Position numbers and translations under genes: made by a program
Notes under the pieces: generated by a model
The model's database searches: none
Told to the model about the DNA's origin: nothing
What the model saw: the letters and a program-made list of their open reading frames with translations, nothing else
Shown: one piece after another, positions 1 through 6,089 of the stretch
Numbering within the stretch: the first letter of the stretch is position 1
Layout of the letters: each line of letters opens with the position of its first letter
NCBI GenBank assembly: GCA_009839775.1
Contig: VXOZ01000279.1
Coordinates: 1 to 8,373 of the forward strand
DNA length: 8,373 nt
Source of the DNA: Chloroflexota bacterium
GTDB lineage: Bacteria; Chloroflexota; UBA11872; VXOZ01
Reading direction: 5' to 3'

Positions 1-1238
1 TGGTCTTGGTTGATCCTTCCCCAGCAGACCGCTGAGCCGTCTTGGCGCAGTCCGAATGTATGGTAGCTGCCGCTGCTAAGTGACACGAAACGCTCGCCCT
101 CAGGAGGCATTGCCTGACCGTCCCCATTGTCACCCCAGCAAGCGACTGCGCCATCTGCGCGCAATCCGCACATGTGGTAGGATCCACTGCTCACTGACGT
201 AAATCGCTCTGCTTCAGGAGGAATAGACGTGCCGTACCTATCGCTAGCCCAGCAAACTGCACTACCATCCTCGCTCAGCCCGCACGCGTGAAAGCCTCCA
301 CTGCTGATAGCCGTGAAACGCTCGTTCTCAGGAGGCAGTTTCGGACCCAAGTTATCGTCGCCCAAGCAAAAGACGGTACCGTCTTCGCGGAGACCGCACG
401 CATGGGCCAAACCAAGTCTAATTTGCGCAAATCGCTCTCCCTCAGGGAACAATTGCCTAGAGCCACCATTGCTCCAACAGCTGACCGTGCCGTCTTTACG
501 CAGCCCGCACACGTAAACGGACAATCGAAAAAACCCACCGCTTACGGCCGTAAAGTGTTCTTCCTTGACTGGCGTCGATTGCTTGTGTTCTTCGCTACTT
601 GCACAAGCCGTAGTGCCATCTGCGCGTAGGCCGCACAGGGGAAAACTGCCACTGCCAAAGGCCGTGAATCGCCAATCCTTCGGAACCTCTGGGATGTGGT
701 CAGGATGGGCGCTGCCCCAACAAGTGGCCGTGCCGTCTTCGCGCAAACCGCACGTGTAAGCGTCACCGCTGCCAATTTCCGCAAAACGTTCACCTTCCGG
801 AGGGTTTGATCTGCCGTCGGCTGCATTTGAGGGATCCCAACAAACGGCACTACCGTCAGCACGCAGCCCGCACGAATGAAACCAACTACTGCTAATTGCG
901 GTAAAGCGCTCCCCTGCTGGCGGTGAAAGAGGAAGAGACATTGCGCCGGCCGGGGTTAATGCTAGGGTGGCATAGCCTAATTCGACAATCGAAGGCATGA
1001 GCCAACACACTGGCGTTCCGTCAGTGCGCAGCGCGCACGTGTGTAGTAAGCCGCTGCTGATCGCAGTGAATCGAGGCGTGGCGGTCGACATTGGTTTGGG
1101 CGCAGCCTGTTGTGCCTCTGCGCACGCAGCCAACAAGGCAGCCGCCATCATCCAGAAAAGGCCCATCGCCGCCAGTCGGCACGCGGCAGATCGCAACGCG
1201 ATCCGCAAGCGAGGAATTAGTGCCATCGCACCCACCAT
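1..1238 (-). CDS. RCC1/BLIP-II-like repeat lipoprotein, 3' end outside the window
   Basis: Reading the minus strand from the ATG at 1238 gives 412 codons without a stop, running off the left edge. Residues about 22-38 form a hydrophobic signal ending in the lipobox LAAC, with Cys39 as the predicted lipidated residue, so the protein is probably exported and membrane anchored. From residue 57 there are at least nine repeats of the form ERFTAISSGxxHxCGLRxDGxAVCWG, beginning near residues 57, 112, 152, 191, 229, 270, 308, 346 and 384; the later ones are spaced 38-41 residues. This matches RCC1-type beta-propeller blades, especially the short blades of BLIP-II. Such propellers usually bind other proteins or ligands; the partner here is unknown. 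Most repeats carry two cysteines. ATG 1226 and an in-frame ATG at 1301 are alternative starts; none has a strong Shine-Dalgarno. I chose 1238 because it leaves a normal signal peptide. Confidence 0.85.
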   Translation of the reverse strand, partial: MVGAMALIPRLRIALRSAACRLAAMGLFWMMAAALLAACAEAQQAAPKPMSTATPRFTAISSGLLHTCALRTDGTPVCWLMPSIVELGYATLALTPAGAMSLPLSPPAGERFTAISSSWFHSCGLRADGSAVCWDPSNAADGRSNPPEGERFAEIGSGDAYTCGLREDGTATCWGSAHPDHIPEVPKDWRFTAFGSGSFPLCGLRADGTTACASSEEHKQSTPVKEEHFTAVSGGFFRLSVYVCGLRKDGTVSCWSNGGSRQLFPEGERFAQIRLGLAHACGLREDGTVFCLGDDNLGPKLPPENERFTAISSGGFHACGLSEDGSAVCWASDRYGTSIPPEAERFTSVSSGSYHMCGLRADGAVACWGDNGDGQAMPPEGERFVSLSSGSYHTFGLRQDGSAVCWGRINQD

Positions 1239-1297
1239 TCTCTGCGCGATTAGAGGCTGCCAGTGTGTTTTTCTAATTGATGCTCTACGACTTTTTA

Positions 1298-1328
1298 GCA
1301 TAGACAATTCGCTGTTTCTTGTCTATGC
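1298..1328. repeat. Perfect 10-bp inverted repeat between the receiver and lipoprotein genes
   Basis: GCATAGACAA (1298-1307) is repeated as its exact reverse complement at 1319-1328 across an 11-nt spacer. It lies 60 bp upstream of the lipoprotein start and 22 bp past the stop of the receiver gene. On the minus-strand transcript the hairpin is followed by an A-rich rather than a U-rich tract, so it does not look like an intrinsic terminator. An operator for the lipoprotein gene is the simplest alternative. Confidence 0.45.
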
Positions 1329-1349
1329 CAGCCAAGTTCGGAAAACAGT

Positions 1350-1826
1350 TCAATAGCCGGTGAGGGCGTAGACGAGGTTGAGGAGTTCGAAGGGGCTGAA
1401 GTGCCTGTGGAGCGTGCGGTCCGAGGGATGTACGTCGAGAGGTGACGTTTCGTTTGGTGACGCCCCGTTGATGAGCAGAATCACAGGTACTTCAGTGAAA
1501 GCCGATTCACGCTTCAATTCCTCGTAAGGCATTGCCGTGCTCTCTCGGGCAATGTCGGTATCCAGGATAACGAGATCGATACGCTCTTTCGGAGCAATGG
1601 CGCGCAATTCCTCGAGGGACGACGCCTCCACCACGCTCGTACGCTTGTTTGCTAAAGCGGCGCGCACAAGCGAGCGCAGGTGCCACGCCGCGGCAACCAC
1701 GGCGATGGTCTTGCTGCGGCCTTTCGTTTCGCGGGGCACATGGGGCTGCGAAATTGAGCTTCTCTCCAGTGGAACTGCACTATACGGTATAGCGCTAAAC
1801 AACAATGCGTTGCGTTCGGCACTCAC
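1350..1826 (-). CDS. Stand-alone degenerate response-regulator receiver (REC) protein
   Basis: A 158-residue protein whose residues about 39-156 follow the REC fold: strand 1 IAVV (41-44), strand 3 DLVILDTD (84-91) with Asp89 at the phosphoacceptor position, strand 4 VPVILLI (113-119), and a C-terminal FSPFELLNLV helix (143-152). Several key residues are lost: the acidic pair after strand 1 is Ala-Ala (45-46), the conserved Thr/Ser after strand 4 is Ile119, and the Lys-Pro pair before the last helix is Arg141-His142. The protein is therefore probably a pseudo-receiver that is not phosphorylated in the usual Mg-dependent way. There is no output domain, and no histidine kinase in the window. 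The start is a GTG at 1826 with AAGG directly against it, so the start is uncertain; GTG near 1739, just before the domain, is an alternative. The first 38 residues match nothing I recognise. Confidence 0.65.
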   Translation of the reverse strand: MSAERNALLFSAIPYSAVPLERSSISQPHVPRETKGRSKTIAVVAAAWHLRSLVRAALANKRTSVVEASSLEELRAIAPKERIDLVILDTDIARESTAMPYEELKRESAFTEVPVILLINGASPNETSPLDVHPSDRTLHRHFSPFELLNLVYALTGY

Positions 1827-1866
1827 CTTCGATATTTTATCTTAGGCCATATAAGAGTATCTGCGC

Positions 1867-1895
1867 AGGTCAAGCAATGAACAGTCGGCTATAAT
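1867..1895 (+). promoter_or_regulatory. Predicted promoter of the aldolase-phosphofructokinase operon
   Basis: A perfect TATAAT lies at 1890-1895, 51 bp upstream of the aldolase start. Seventeen bases before it is AGGTCA (1867-1872), a weak -35 match (3 of 6). Read on the other strand, 1873-1868 is TTGACC, a good -35 for the divergent receiver gene, although I see no convincing -10 for it at the right spacing. The 120-bp gap between the two genes is therefore a likely divergent promoter region. Confidence 0.5.
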
Positions 1896-1946
1896 ATGAT
1901 GTTGCAATCGGTAGGCCGTAAAGCGGCTGCACACTGAAGTAATTTC

Positions 1947-2987
1947 ATGGTAAAGGCGATGAGCGCGTACACATTTGACCTAGATCGGTTTTTCCCCGAG
2001 GATGTTTTTTGGCGAATCACCGACGTGCGGGTGGACAAGCCGGAAGTCGTGGCACTGGAGCAGCGCTCGCGCAAGCGGCGCACACACCTCGCGCCTGACG
2101 GCAAGCTCGTCATCCTGGCGGCGGACCATCCCGCCCGCATGTCCACCGCCACGCCTTCCGATCCCCTGGGCATGACCAACCGGCACGCCTACCTGGGTCG
2201 TGTGCTGCGGGCGCTGGTGGGCGGCCTCATTGACGGCCTGATGGCCACGCCGGACGTTCTGGACGACGTTTTCATCGTCAACCACTTGGTCAAGCAGGGC
2301 GGCGGTCCGGGCTTCCTGGACGGCAAGGTTTTGCTGGGTTCCATGAACCGCTCCGGCCTAGCCGGTACGGTGTTCGAGATGGACGACGACATGAGCGCCT
2401 ATTCCGCGGATGGTATCGCCGAGGCGAACCTGGATGGCGCCAAGGTGCTGTGGCGTCTCGATCCCGCTGAGCCCGGCTCCGGCAAGACGCTCATGTACAT
2501 CGCTGAGGCGGTGAGCGAACTCAGCGCCATGGGACTGCCGAGCTTCTTGGAACCGCTCCCGGTTAAGAAAACCAAGAATGGCTACCAACCGGTGAAGGAC
2601 CCCATCGAACTCCTCAAGCAGATCGGCGTGCTGGCGGGCTTAGGCGGCAATACCGCCCGCACATGGTTGAAGATTCCCGTGTGTGAGGACTACGAGCGCG
2701 TGGTGCGGGCCACGACGATGCCGCTCCTGATGTTGGGCGGCGCCTCTCATGACAATCCTGAACCGACCATTCGCGAGTTTGCCCGCGGTCTCACCGGCGG
2801 GCCGAACGTGCGCGGGGCCATGGTAGGACGCAACTTAATCTATCCGGGTCAGGATGATCCCCTGGCCGTCGGCAACGTCATCAGCGAGATCATTCACGAC
2901 GGCATCGGAGCGGACGCAGCGCTGGAAAAGCTTCCCCAGCACCGCGATCAAAATATCCACCTGCTAACGCACTATGCGCTTGCCTAA
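1947..2987 (+). CDS. Cgl0159-family class I aldolase ((beta/alpha)8 barrel, DeoC/LacD-like)
   Basis: The 346 residues match, from memory, the Cgl0159 family of DeoC/LacD-type aldolases, first named from a Corynebacterium glutamicum inositol-cluster gene. Recognisable blocks are LVILAADHPARM (54-65), GSMNRSGLAGTVFEMDDD (131-148), GAKVLWRLD (164-172), the EPLP loop (202-205), TWLKIPV (239-245), LLMLGGASHD (260-269) and the phosphate-binding-like VRGAMVGR (288-295). Lys242 in TWLKIPV is my candidate Schiff-base lysine, with Lys166 as the alternative. The likely reaction is reversible aldol cleavage of a phosphorylated sugar in the cytoplasm. The gene is 23 bp upstream of a phosphofructokinase, which suggests fructose 1,6-bisphosphate or a similar ketose bisphosphate as substrate; this is inferred from the neighbour only. 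The start at 1947 has GAAG 7 nt upstream; ATG 1959 is possible but has its AAAGG only 2 nt away. Confidence 0.85.
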   Translation: MVKAMSAYTFDLDRFFPEDVFWRITDVRVDKPEVVALEQRSRKRRTHLAPDGKLVILAADHPARMSTATPSDPLGMTNRHAYLGRVLRALVGGLIDGLMATPDVLDDVFIVNHLVKQGGGPGFLDGKVLLGSMNRSGLAGTVFEMDDDMSAYSADGIAEANLDGAKVLWRLDPAEPGSGKTLMYIAEAVSELSAMGLPSFLEPLPVKKTKNGYQPVKDPIELLKQIGVLAGLGGNTARTWLKIPVCEDYERVVRATTMPLLMLGGASHDNPEPTIREFARGLTGGPNVRGAMVGRNLIYPGQDDPLAVGNVISEIIHDGIGADAALEKLPQHRDQNIHLLTHYALA

Positions 2988-3010
2988 TATGAGAGAAGCG
3001 GAGACCTCCA

Positions 3011-4240
3011 ATGCCTGACACCTTGCGCGGCAATCTGGCAATCGGCCAGTCGGGCGGCCCGACTGCCGTTATCAATGCATCGCTCGTGGGCATGTTGCAC
3101 GAGGCGAGCGAGCATGCTGCCATCGAGAACGTCTACGGTCTGCGGCACGGCGTGGAAGGCTTGCTCAAGGAAGACCTGATGGACCTCGGCGGTACCAGCG
3201 CCGCGGAGTTGGACCTCATCAAGCACACTCCCGCGGCCGCCCTGGGCTCCTGCCGCCGCAAGCTGCGGCCGGATGACTACGTGCGCATCCTGGAAGTATT
3301 TCAGGCCCAGAACATCCGCTACTTTCTCTATAACGGCGGCAACGATTCTATGGATACAAGCCAGCGCATCGCCGACCTGGCCGCGCGCGAAGGCTATGAA
3401 CTGCGTGTGATCGGCGTGCCAAAGACGATTGATAACGACCTCATGTACACCGACCACTGCCCCGGCTACGGCAGTGCCGCGCGCTACTGCGCGCTGTCGG
3501 TCCGCGACATGGGTCGCGACGTGGAAGCGATGGCGGGCTACGATCGAGTTGCCATCTATGAGAGCATGGGCCGTCATGCCGGCTGGCTGACGGCGGCAAG
3601 CTGCTTGGGCAAGGAAAGCCCCATCGACCCACCGCACCTGGTGTACGTGCCGGAGATACCGTTCAGCGAAGACCGCTTTCTGGACGACATTTCACGCTGT
3701 TTCGTTGAGTTTGGTTTCGCCACGGTGGCGGTCGCCGAGATGCTGATAACGGCAGACGGCGATATTGTCGGCCTCTCGGAGGCTACCGTAAACTCCGATT
3801 CCTTTGGTCACATCATTGTCGCCGGCTGTGCCAACTATCTGGCGCGGCAGGTGCGTGAGCGTCTGGGGCTCAAGGCCCGCGCGAATCGCCCCGGCACCCT
3901 GCAGCGGTCGTCCATGATCACCGCTTCCGCCGTAGACCGCGAGGAGGCCTACATGGTCGGGCAGGCGGCGGTGCGGGAAGCCGTGGGCGGCGCCAGCGGT
4001 GTCATGATTACCCTGGAACGGACAAGCAACGACCCCTACCAATGCACGACCGGCACGGCGCCCTTGGGAACCGTGGCCAACGCCGAGAACCTCATGCCGC
4101 GCGCTTACATGAACAAGGACGGCAATATGCCGTCTGAAGCGTTCGAAGCATACGCCCGGCCGCTGATCGGCGATCCGCTGCCGCCGGTAGGCCGCTTTAC
4201 GTACAATGCCGTAGAGCAACGGGCGACGGTGGCGGACTGA
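3011..4240 (+). CDS. pfp: 6-phosphofructokinase, predicted pyrophosphate-dependent
   Basis: The 409 residues carry the PFK blocks: AIGQSGGPTAVINASL (10-25, phosphoryl-donor loop), YNGGNDSMD (107-115), GVPKTIDND (135-143) with catalytic Asp141, TDHCPGYGSA (147-156), MGRHAGW (186-192, fructose-6-phosphate site) and GTLQRS (295-300). Two positions separate ATP from PPi enzymes: E. coli Gly104 and Gly124 are Asp112 and Lys138 here, which is the PPi pattern. This enzyme should transfer phosphate from PPi to fructose 6-phosphate reversibly (EC 2.7.1.90). The Asp before that position is Asn111, also seen in the GGNDS branch. A good GGAG (3000-3003) sits 7 nt before the ATG, and the gene follows the aldolase by 23 bp, so the two are probably cotranscribed. 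No U-tract terminator follows. Tagatose 6-phosphate or sedoheptulose 7-phosphate use cannot be excluded. Confidence 0.9.
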   Translation: MPDTLRGNLAIGQSGGPTAVINASLVGMLHEASEHAAIENVYGLRHGVEGLLKEDLMDLGGTSAAELDLIKHTPAAALGSCRRKLRPDDYVRILEVFQAQNIRYFLYNGGNDSMDTSQRIADLAAREGYELRVIGVPKTIDNDLMYTDHCPGYGSAARYCALSVRDMGRDVEAMAGYDRVAIYESMGRHAGWLTAASCLGKESPIDPPHLVYVPEIPFSEDRFLDDISRCFVEFGFATVAVAEMLITADGDIVGLSEATVNSDSFGHIIVAGCANYLARQVRERLGLKARANRPGTLQRSSMITASAVDREEAYMVGQAAVREAVGGASGVMITLERTSNDPYQCTTGTAPLGTVANAENLMPRAYMNKDGNMPSEAFEAYARPLIGDPLPPVGRFTYNAVEQRATVAD

Positions 4241-4271
4241 TAGTTTGCGTGTGTTTGGTGATTGCTTAGAA

Positions 4272-4511
4272 GGTGTGTGAAAAGGGTGTCCGTTCATCCT
4301 TCGACAGGCTCAGAGCCTGCCCCGTGCTCGACACGGGGACGAACGGACCAGAATCCGTCGGAAGGCGAGAGACTGTCGGAGGGCCAATATCCGTCGGGAG
4401 GCTAGAGTTCGTCAGAAGTTCAGCATCCGTTCGTGGTGAGCTTGCCTGTCCTGAGCTTGCCGAAGGGTCGAACCATGAACGGACGCCGACGCTGGGAAGT
4501 CTTAACACACC
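4272..4511. mobile_element. MITE/REP-like inverted-repeat element between pfp and dsbB
   Basis: The ends mirror each other. GTCCGTTCAT-nn-TTCGAC at 4288-4305 returns as its reverse complement at 4467-4484 (16 of 18 positions identical), and outside these an additional pair, GGTGTGT (4272-4278) and ACACACC (4505-4511), brackets the whole. Inside are two hairpins, CAGGCTC/GAGCCTG (4305-4319) and CCCCGTG/CACGGGG (4320-4338), an 18-bp tandem repeat, and a direct repeat of GAGCTTGCC (4439-4447 and 4453-4461). The words TTCGACAGGCTCAG and CGTTCGTGGTGAGC are typical of dispersed intergenic repeats in many environmental bacterial genomes. There is no transposase, so any movement would be in trans. 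No target-site duplication was identified. Confidence 0.6.
4355..4433 (+). repeat. Imperfect 18-bp tandem repeat, four to five units
   Basis: The word GTCGG or its variants recurs at exactly 18-bp steps: 4357, 4375, 4393, 4411 (GTCAG) and a decayed copy at 4429 (GTTCG). The consensus is roughly TCCGTCGGnAGGCnAGAG. Units 1 and 3 are most alike. The array lies inside the inverted-repeat element, between its two arms. Because 18 is a multiple of three, the array reads as an SVGR-like hexapeptide repeat in one frame, which I take to be coincidental. Confidence 0.65.
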
Positions 4512-4517
4512 CTCGTA

Positions 4518-5162
4518 GTGCCCTTGCCCGAGATTGTGGCGTATAACCGCCACCCGGGCATTGAGCAGTTGGATGAAGGAGTGCCGTACGTCGTGTGGTC
4601 CGTGCCGCAAGCGCTTGCAACGCTTACCCTCATTGCCTTTGCGGCAGTAGCGGTCCTTGTGATCGTGGGCGTGTGGAGTCGCGTATCTTCTCCCCAGACC
4701 GCGAGCTTGCCTTTGGGCAGCGTCTGGACTCAGGGCAAAGATTCCGCCCTTGGCATCGCATGTATAGTGGCGCTTGTCGCAACCCTCGGCAGTCTGTACC
4801 TCTCTGAGATTGCCAACTATCCGCCCTGTACCTTGTGTTGGCTGCAGCGCATTGCCATGTACTCCCTGGTAGTGATTCTCGGCATTGGCGCGCTGCGGGA
4901 AGACCGCGCCATAGGCTGGTATGCGCTGCCGTTAGCCGGCATCGGCGCGGCGCTGGCCTTCTACCACGTGCTGGTGCAGCGCGTGCCCGGGTTGGATCAG
5001 GCAACAAGCTGCAGCGCGGAGGCGCCCTGCAACGCCATGTGGGTGCGGGAGTTTGGCTTTGTTTCGATTCCCGTCATGGCACTTGCCGCATTCCTGCTGA
5101 TTGCCGGATTAGTGCTCATCGCCCCGACGGATCCCGCGCGAGATGGCGCAGGTGATTCATAG
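4518..5162 (+). CDS. dsbB: DsbB/BdbC-family disulfide bond formation membrane protein
   Basis: The 214-residue protein has about five hydrophobic segments (near 31-53, 76-96, 111-125, 133-153 and 181-202). After the second is YPPCTLCWLQR (101-111), the CxxC and quinone-side motif of DsbB/BdbC; the loop before the last segment has the second cysteine pair, Cys165 and Cys171, followed by the FVSIPVMALAAF helix typical of the family. DsbB oxidises a DsbA-type thioredoxin-fold partner outside the membrane and passes electrons to quinone. No DsbA gene is visible here. The N-terminal segment is extra relative to four-helix DsbB. The GTG at 4518 is the first possible start, because TAG immediately precedes it in frame. 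No Shine-Dalgarno is visible; GTG codons at 4581 and 4593, near GAAGGA (4575-4580), are alternatives that keep all the helices. Confidence 0.85.
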   Translation: MPLPEIVAYNRHPGIEQLDEGVPYVVWSVPQALATLTLIAFAAVAVLVIVGVWSRVSSPQTASLPLGSVWTQGKDSALGIACIVALVATLGSLYLSEIANYPPCTLCWLQRIAMYSLVVILGIGALREDRAIGWYALPLAGIGAALAFYHVLVQRVPGLDQATSCSAEAPCNAMWVREFGFVSIPVMALAAFLLIAGLVLIAPTDPARDGAGDS

Positions 5163-5192
5163 ATAGGAGCCTCACACTCACCTACCTCGCCG

Positions 5193-5543
5193 TTAGCTTT
5201 TGCTCCCAGCACTGTTCCTTAACTCACAGATTCTCGCATCAATGCTATCAACTATCTCTGGCGGTATCCCGCTGTCTCTCATGAGATACCGGCCCAAGAG
5301 TTCCTCCTCATCATATGATGCAAAGCAGTCGACCTTGCCCTTGAGATGAGGGGAAAGATGTCGAATTGAAGGGGGAACTCCCTTTGCAATAGAAAACTGA
5401 TACACGTATTTTAGATTGTCTTTCAAGTAGCCTACAACAGGGAGAAAGTCCGCATCCCCACTGACAAGAATTGCTACGTCGTAGTAAGGCATTTTCGCAA
5501 TCATGTCTACGGCGATACCAATATCCACCCCTTTCTCACCCAC
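5193..5543 (-). CDS. C-terminal part of the NYN-domain protein, possible separate GTG start
   Basis: The frame after the TAG remains open to TAA at 5195-5193. A GTG at 5543 is preceded by AGAGG (5555-5551) with 7 nt between, which is a well-spaced ribosome binding site, and it is only 24 nt past the stop, so reinitiation is possible. The 116-residue product begins GEKGVDIGIAVDMI (2-15), carries VAILVSGDADFLPVV (23-37) with Asp7, Asp13, Asp30 and Asp32 as candidate metal ligands, and ends in a charged helical tail. It lacks the first strand and its Asp, so it is unlikely to be an active nuclease unless it pairs with the upstream chain. Confidence 0.5.
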   Translation of the reverse strand: MGEKGVDIGIAVDMIAKMPYYDVAILVSGDADFLPVVGYLKDNLKYVYQFSIAKGVPPSIRHLSPHLKGKVDCFASYDEEELLGRYLMRDSGIPPEIVDSIDARICELRNSAGSKS

Positions 5544-5550
5544 CTGAATA

Positions 5551-5555
5551 CCTCT
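5551..5555 (-). promoter_or_regulatory. Shine-Dalgarno AGAGG before the internal GTG of the NYN gene
   Basis: AGAGG on the minus strand, 7 nt before the GTG at 5543 and 12 nt past the TAG. It would allow the second half of the split gene to be translated independently. It may equally be a chance match in coding sequence. Confidence 0.35.
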
Positions 5556-5567
5556 ATAGATGGTATC

Positions 5568-6047
5568 CTACCCCTTCTGTTCGATCCTGTGCACTCGCAG
5601 AGGGTGAACTTGGTACTGGCCTACGTACCTAAACTCCAGGAAATCCGTCTCTCGTTGTATCTTTTCAAAGGTTTTCTCCCGCAAGCGCTGGAAGTAGTCC
5701 CGCTCTTGCGTATACCACTCACGCGCGAGCTCAACTACTCTTCTTGGCGTAAGCCCTCCGATTTCAGGGTGCTCGTCCACTATTCGTTGCGAAAAACGCC
5801 ATTCATCATGAGGTGATACCCAAGCAGATATGCTCTCAGCGTAGTACCAGTACACACGAACCAACTGGTACTCCCATTCAGTTATTCCCTTGAACTTCTC
5901 GAGTATATCCTTATAGAAGTTTCCCCAGTCAAAGTGGCGCTCTTCAAGCCTATAGTTGCCTTTAGGGGGAGAAGACGTAAACGAAAAGTCCCTGAGGTTG
6001 CCACGAAAGTTCGCTCCGTCAACAAAAATAACTGTTCTCAGGGCCAT
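5568..6047 (-). CDS. N-terminal part of the NYN-domain protein (159 residues to the TAG)
   Basis: The ATG at 6047 is chosen because GGAGG (6060-6056) lies 9 nt upstream and because the NYN fold begins immediately, MALRTVIFVDGANF. Earlier in-frame ATG codons on this strand lie within or beyond the purA start and add no recognisable domain. Asp10 is the first conserved acidic residue. Residues 40-90 are rich in aromatic residues (EYQLVRVYWYYAES, 59-72), and 100-135 form a long charged helix. The chain ends at 159 with EQKG followed by TAG. It lacks the central acidic strand of the domain (GVDIGIAVDM, SGDADF), so on its own it is a fragment. Confidence 0.6.
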   Translation of the reverse strand: MALRTVIFVDGANFRGNLRDFSFTSSPPKGNYRLEERHFDWGNFYKDILEKFKGITEWEYQLVRVYWYYAESISAWVSPHDEWRFSQRIVDEHPEIGGLTPRRVVELAREWYTQERDYFQRLREKTFEKIQRETDFLEFRYVGQYQVHPLRVHRIEQKG

Positions 6048-6065
6048 TGTCAGAATCCTCCAAGC

Positions 6066-6089
6066 AAAAAGGGAGCCTATAAAGGCTCC
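6066..6089 (-). terminator. Terminator-like hairpin in the leader of the NYN gene
   Basis: On the minus strand GGAGCC-TTTATA-GGCTCC forms a 6-bp GC-rich stem followed by C and then TTTTT (6070-6066). It lies only about 6 bp before the GGAGG of the NYN gene and downstream of no other minus-strand gene in the window. If functional it would act as an attenuator in the 5' leader or block transcription entering from the purA side. The stem is short, so confidence is modest. Confidence 0.35.

Larger units (their letters stand above)
5193..6047 (-). pseudogene. NYN-domain (PIN-like) nuclease gene interrupted by an in-frame TAG
   Basis: Read through, the minus-strand frame from ATG 6047 to TAA 5193 would encode 284 residues, with one internal amber codon at 5570-5568 (codon 160). 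Both halves are in the same frame and together make one NYN/LabA-like domain: TVIFVDGANF near the start with Asp10, then GVDIGIAVDM and VAILVSGDADF after the stop. NYN proteins are predicted metal-dependent RNases built from acidic residues contributed by both halves, so the N-terminal product alone should be inactive. Possible explanations are a recent nonsense mutation, a sequencing error, readthrough, or expression as two chains. The locus is clearly poorer in GC than its neighbours: two 60-nt samples I counted are 48% and 43%, against 78% in a purA sample. It points convergently at dsbB, 30 bp away. Confidence 0.75.

Noticed and set aside
275..862. Small reading frames on both strands over the lipoprotein gene
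   Set aside because: They are alternative frames of the repeat-encoding DNA; their repetitive look comes from the RCC1 repeats read on the minus strand from 1238.
2984..3637. Long minus-strand reading frame opposite pfp
   Set aside because: It lies wholly against a clear phosphofructokinase gene and shows no domain; long antisense frames are expected in GC-rich coding DNA.
4355..4433. CRISPR array
   Set aside because: The period is 18 bp with no distinct repeat and spacer, and no cas genes are present; it is an ordinary degenerate tandem repeat.
4266..4610. Small reading frames on both strands in the pfp-dsbB gap
   Set aside because: They translate inverted and tandem repeats, overlap dsbB on the minus strand, and have no family resemblance.
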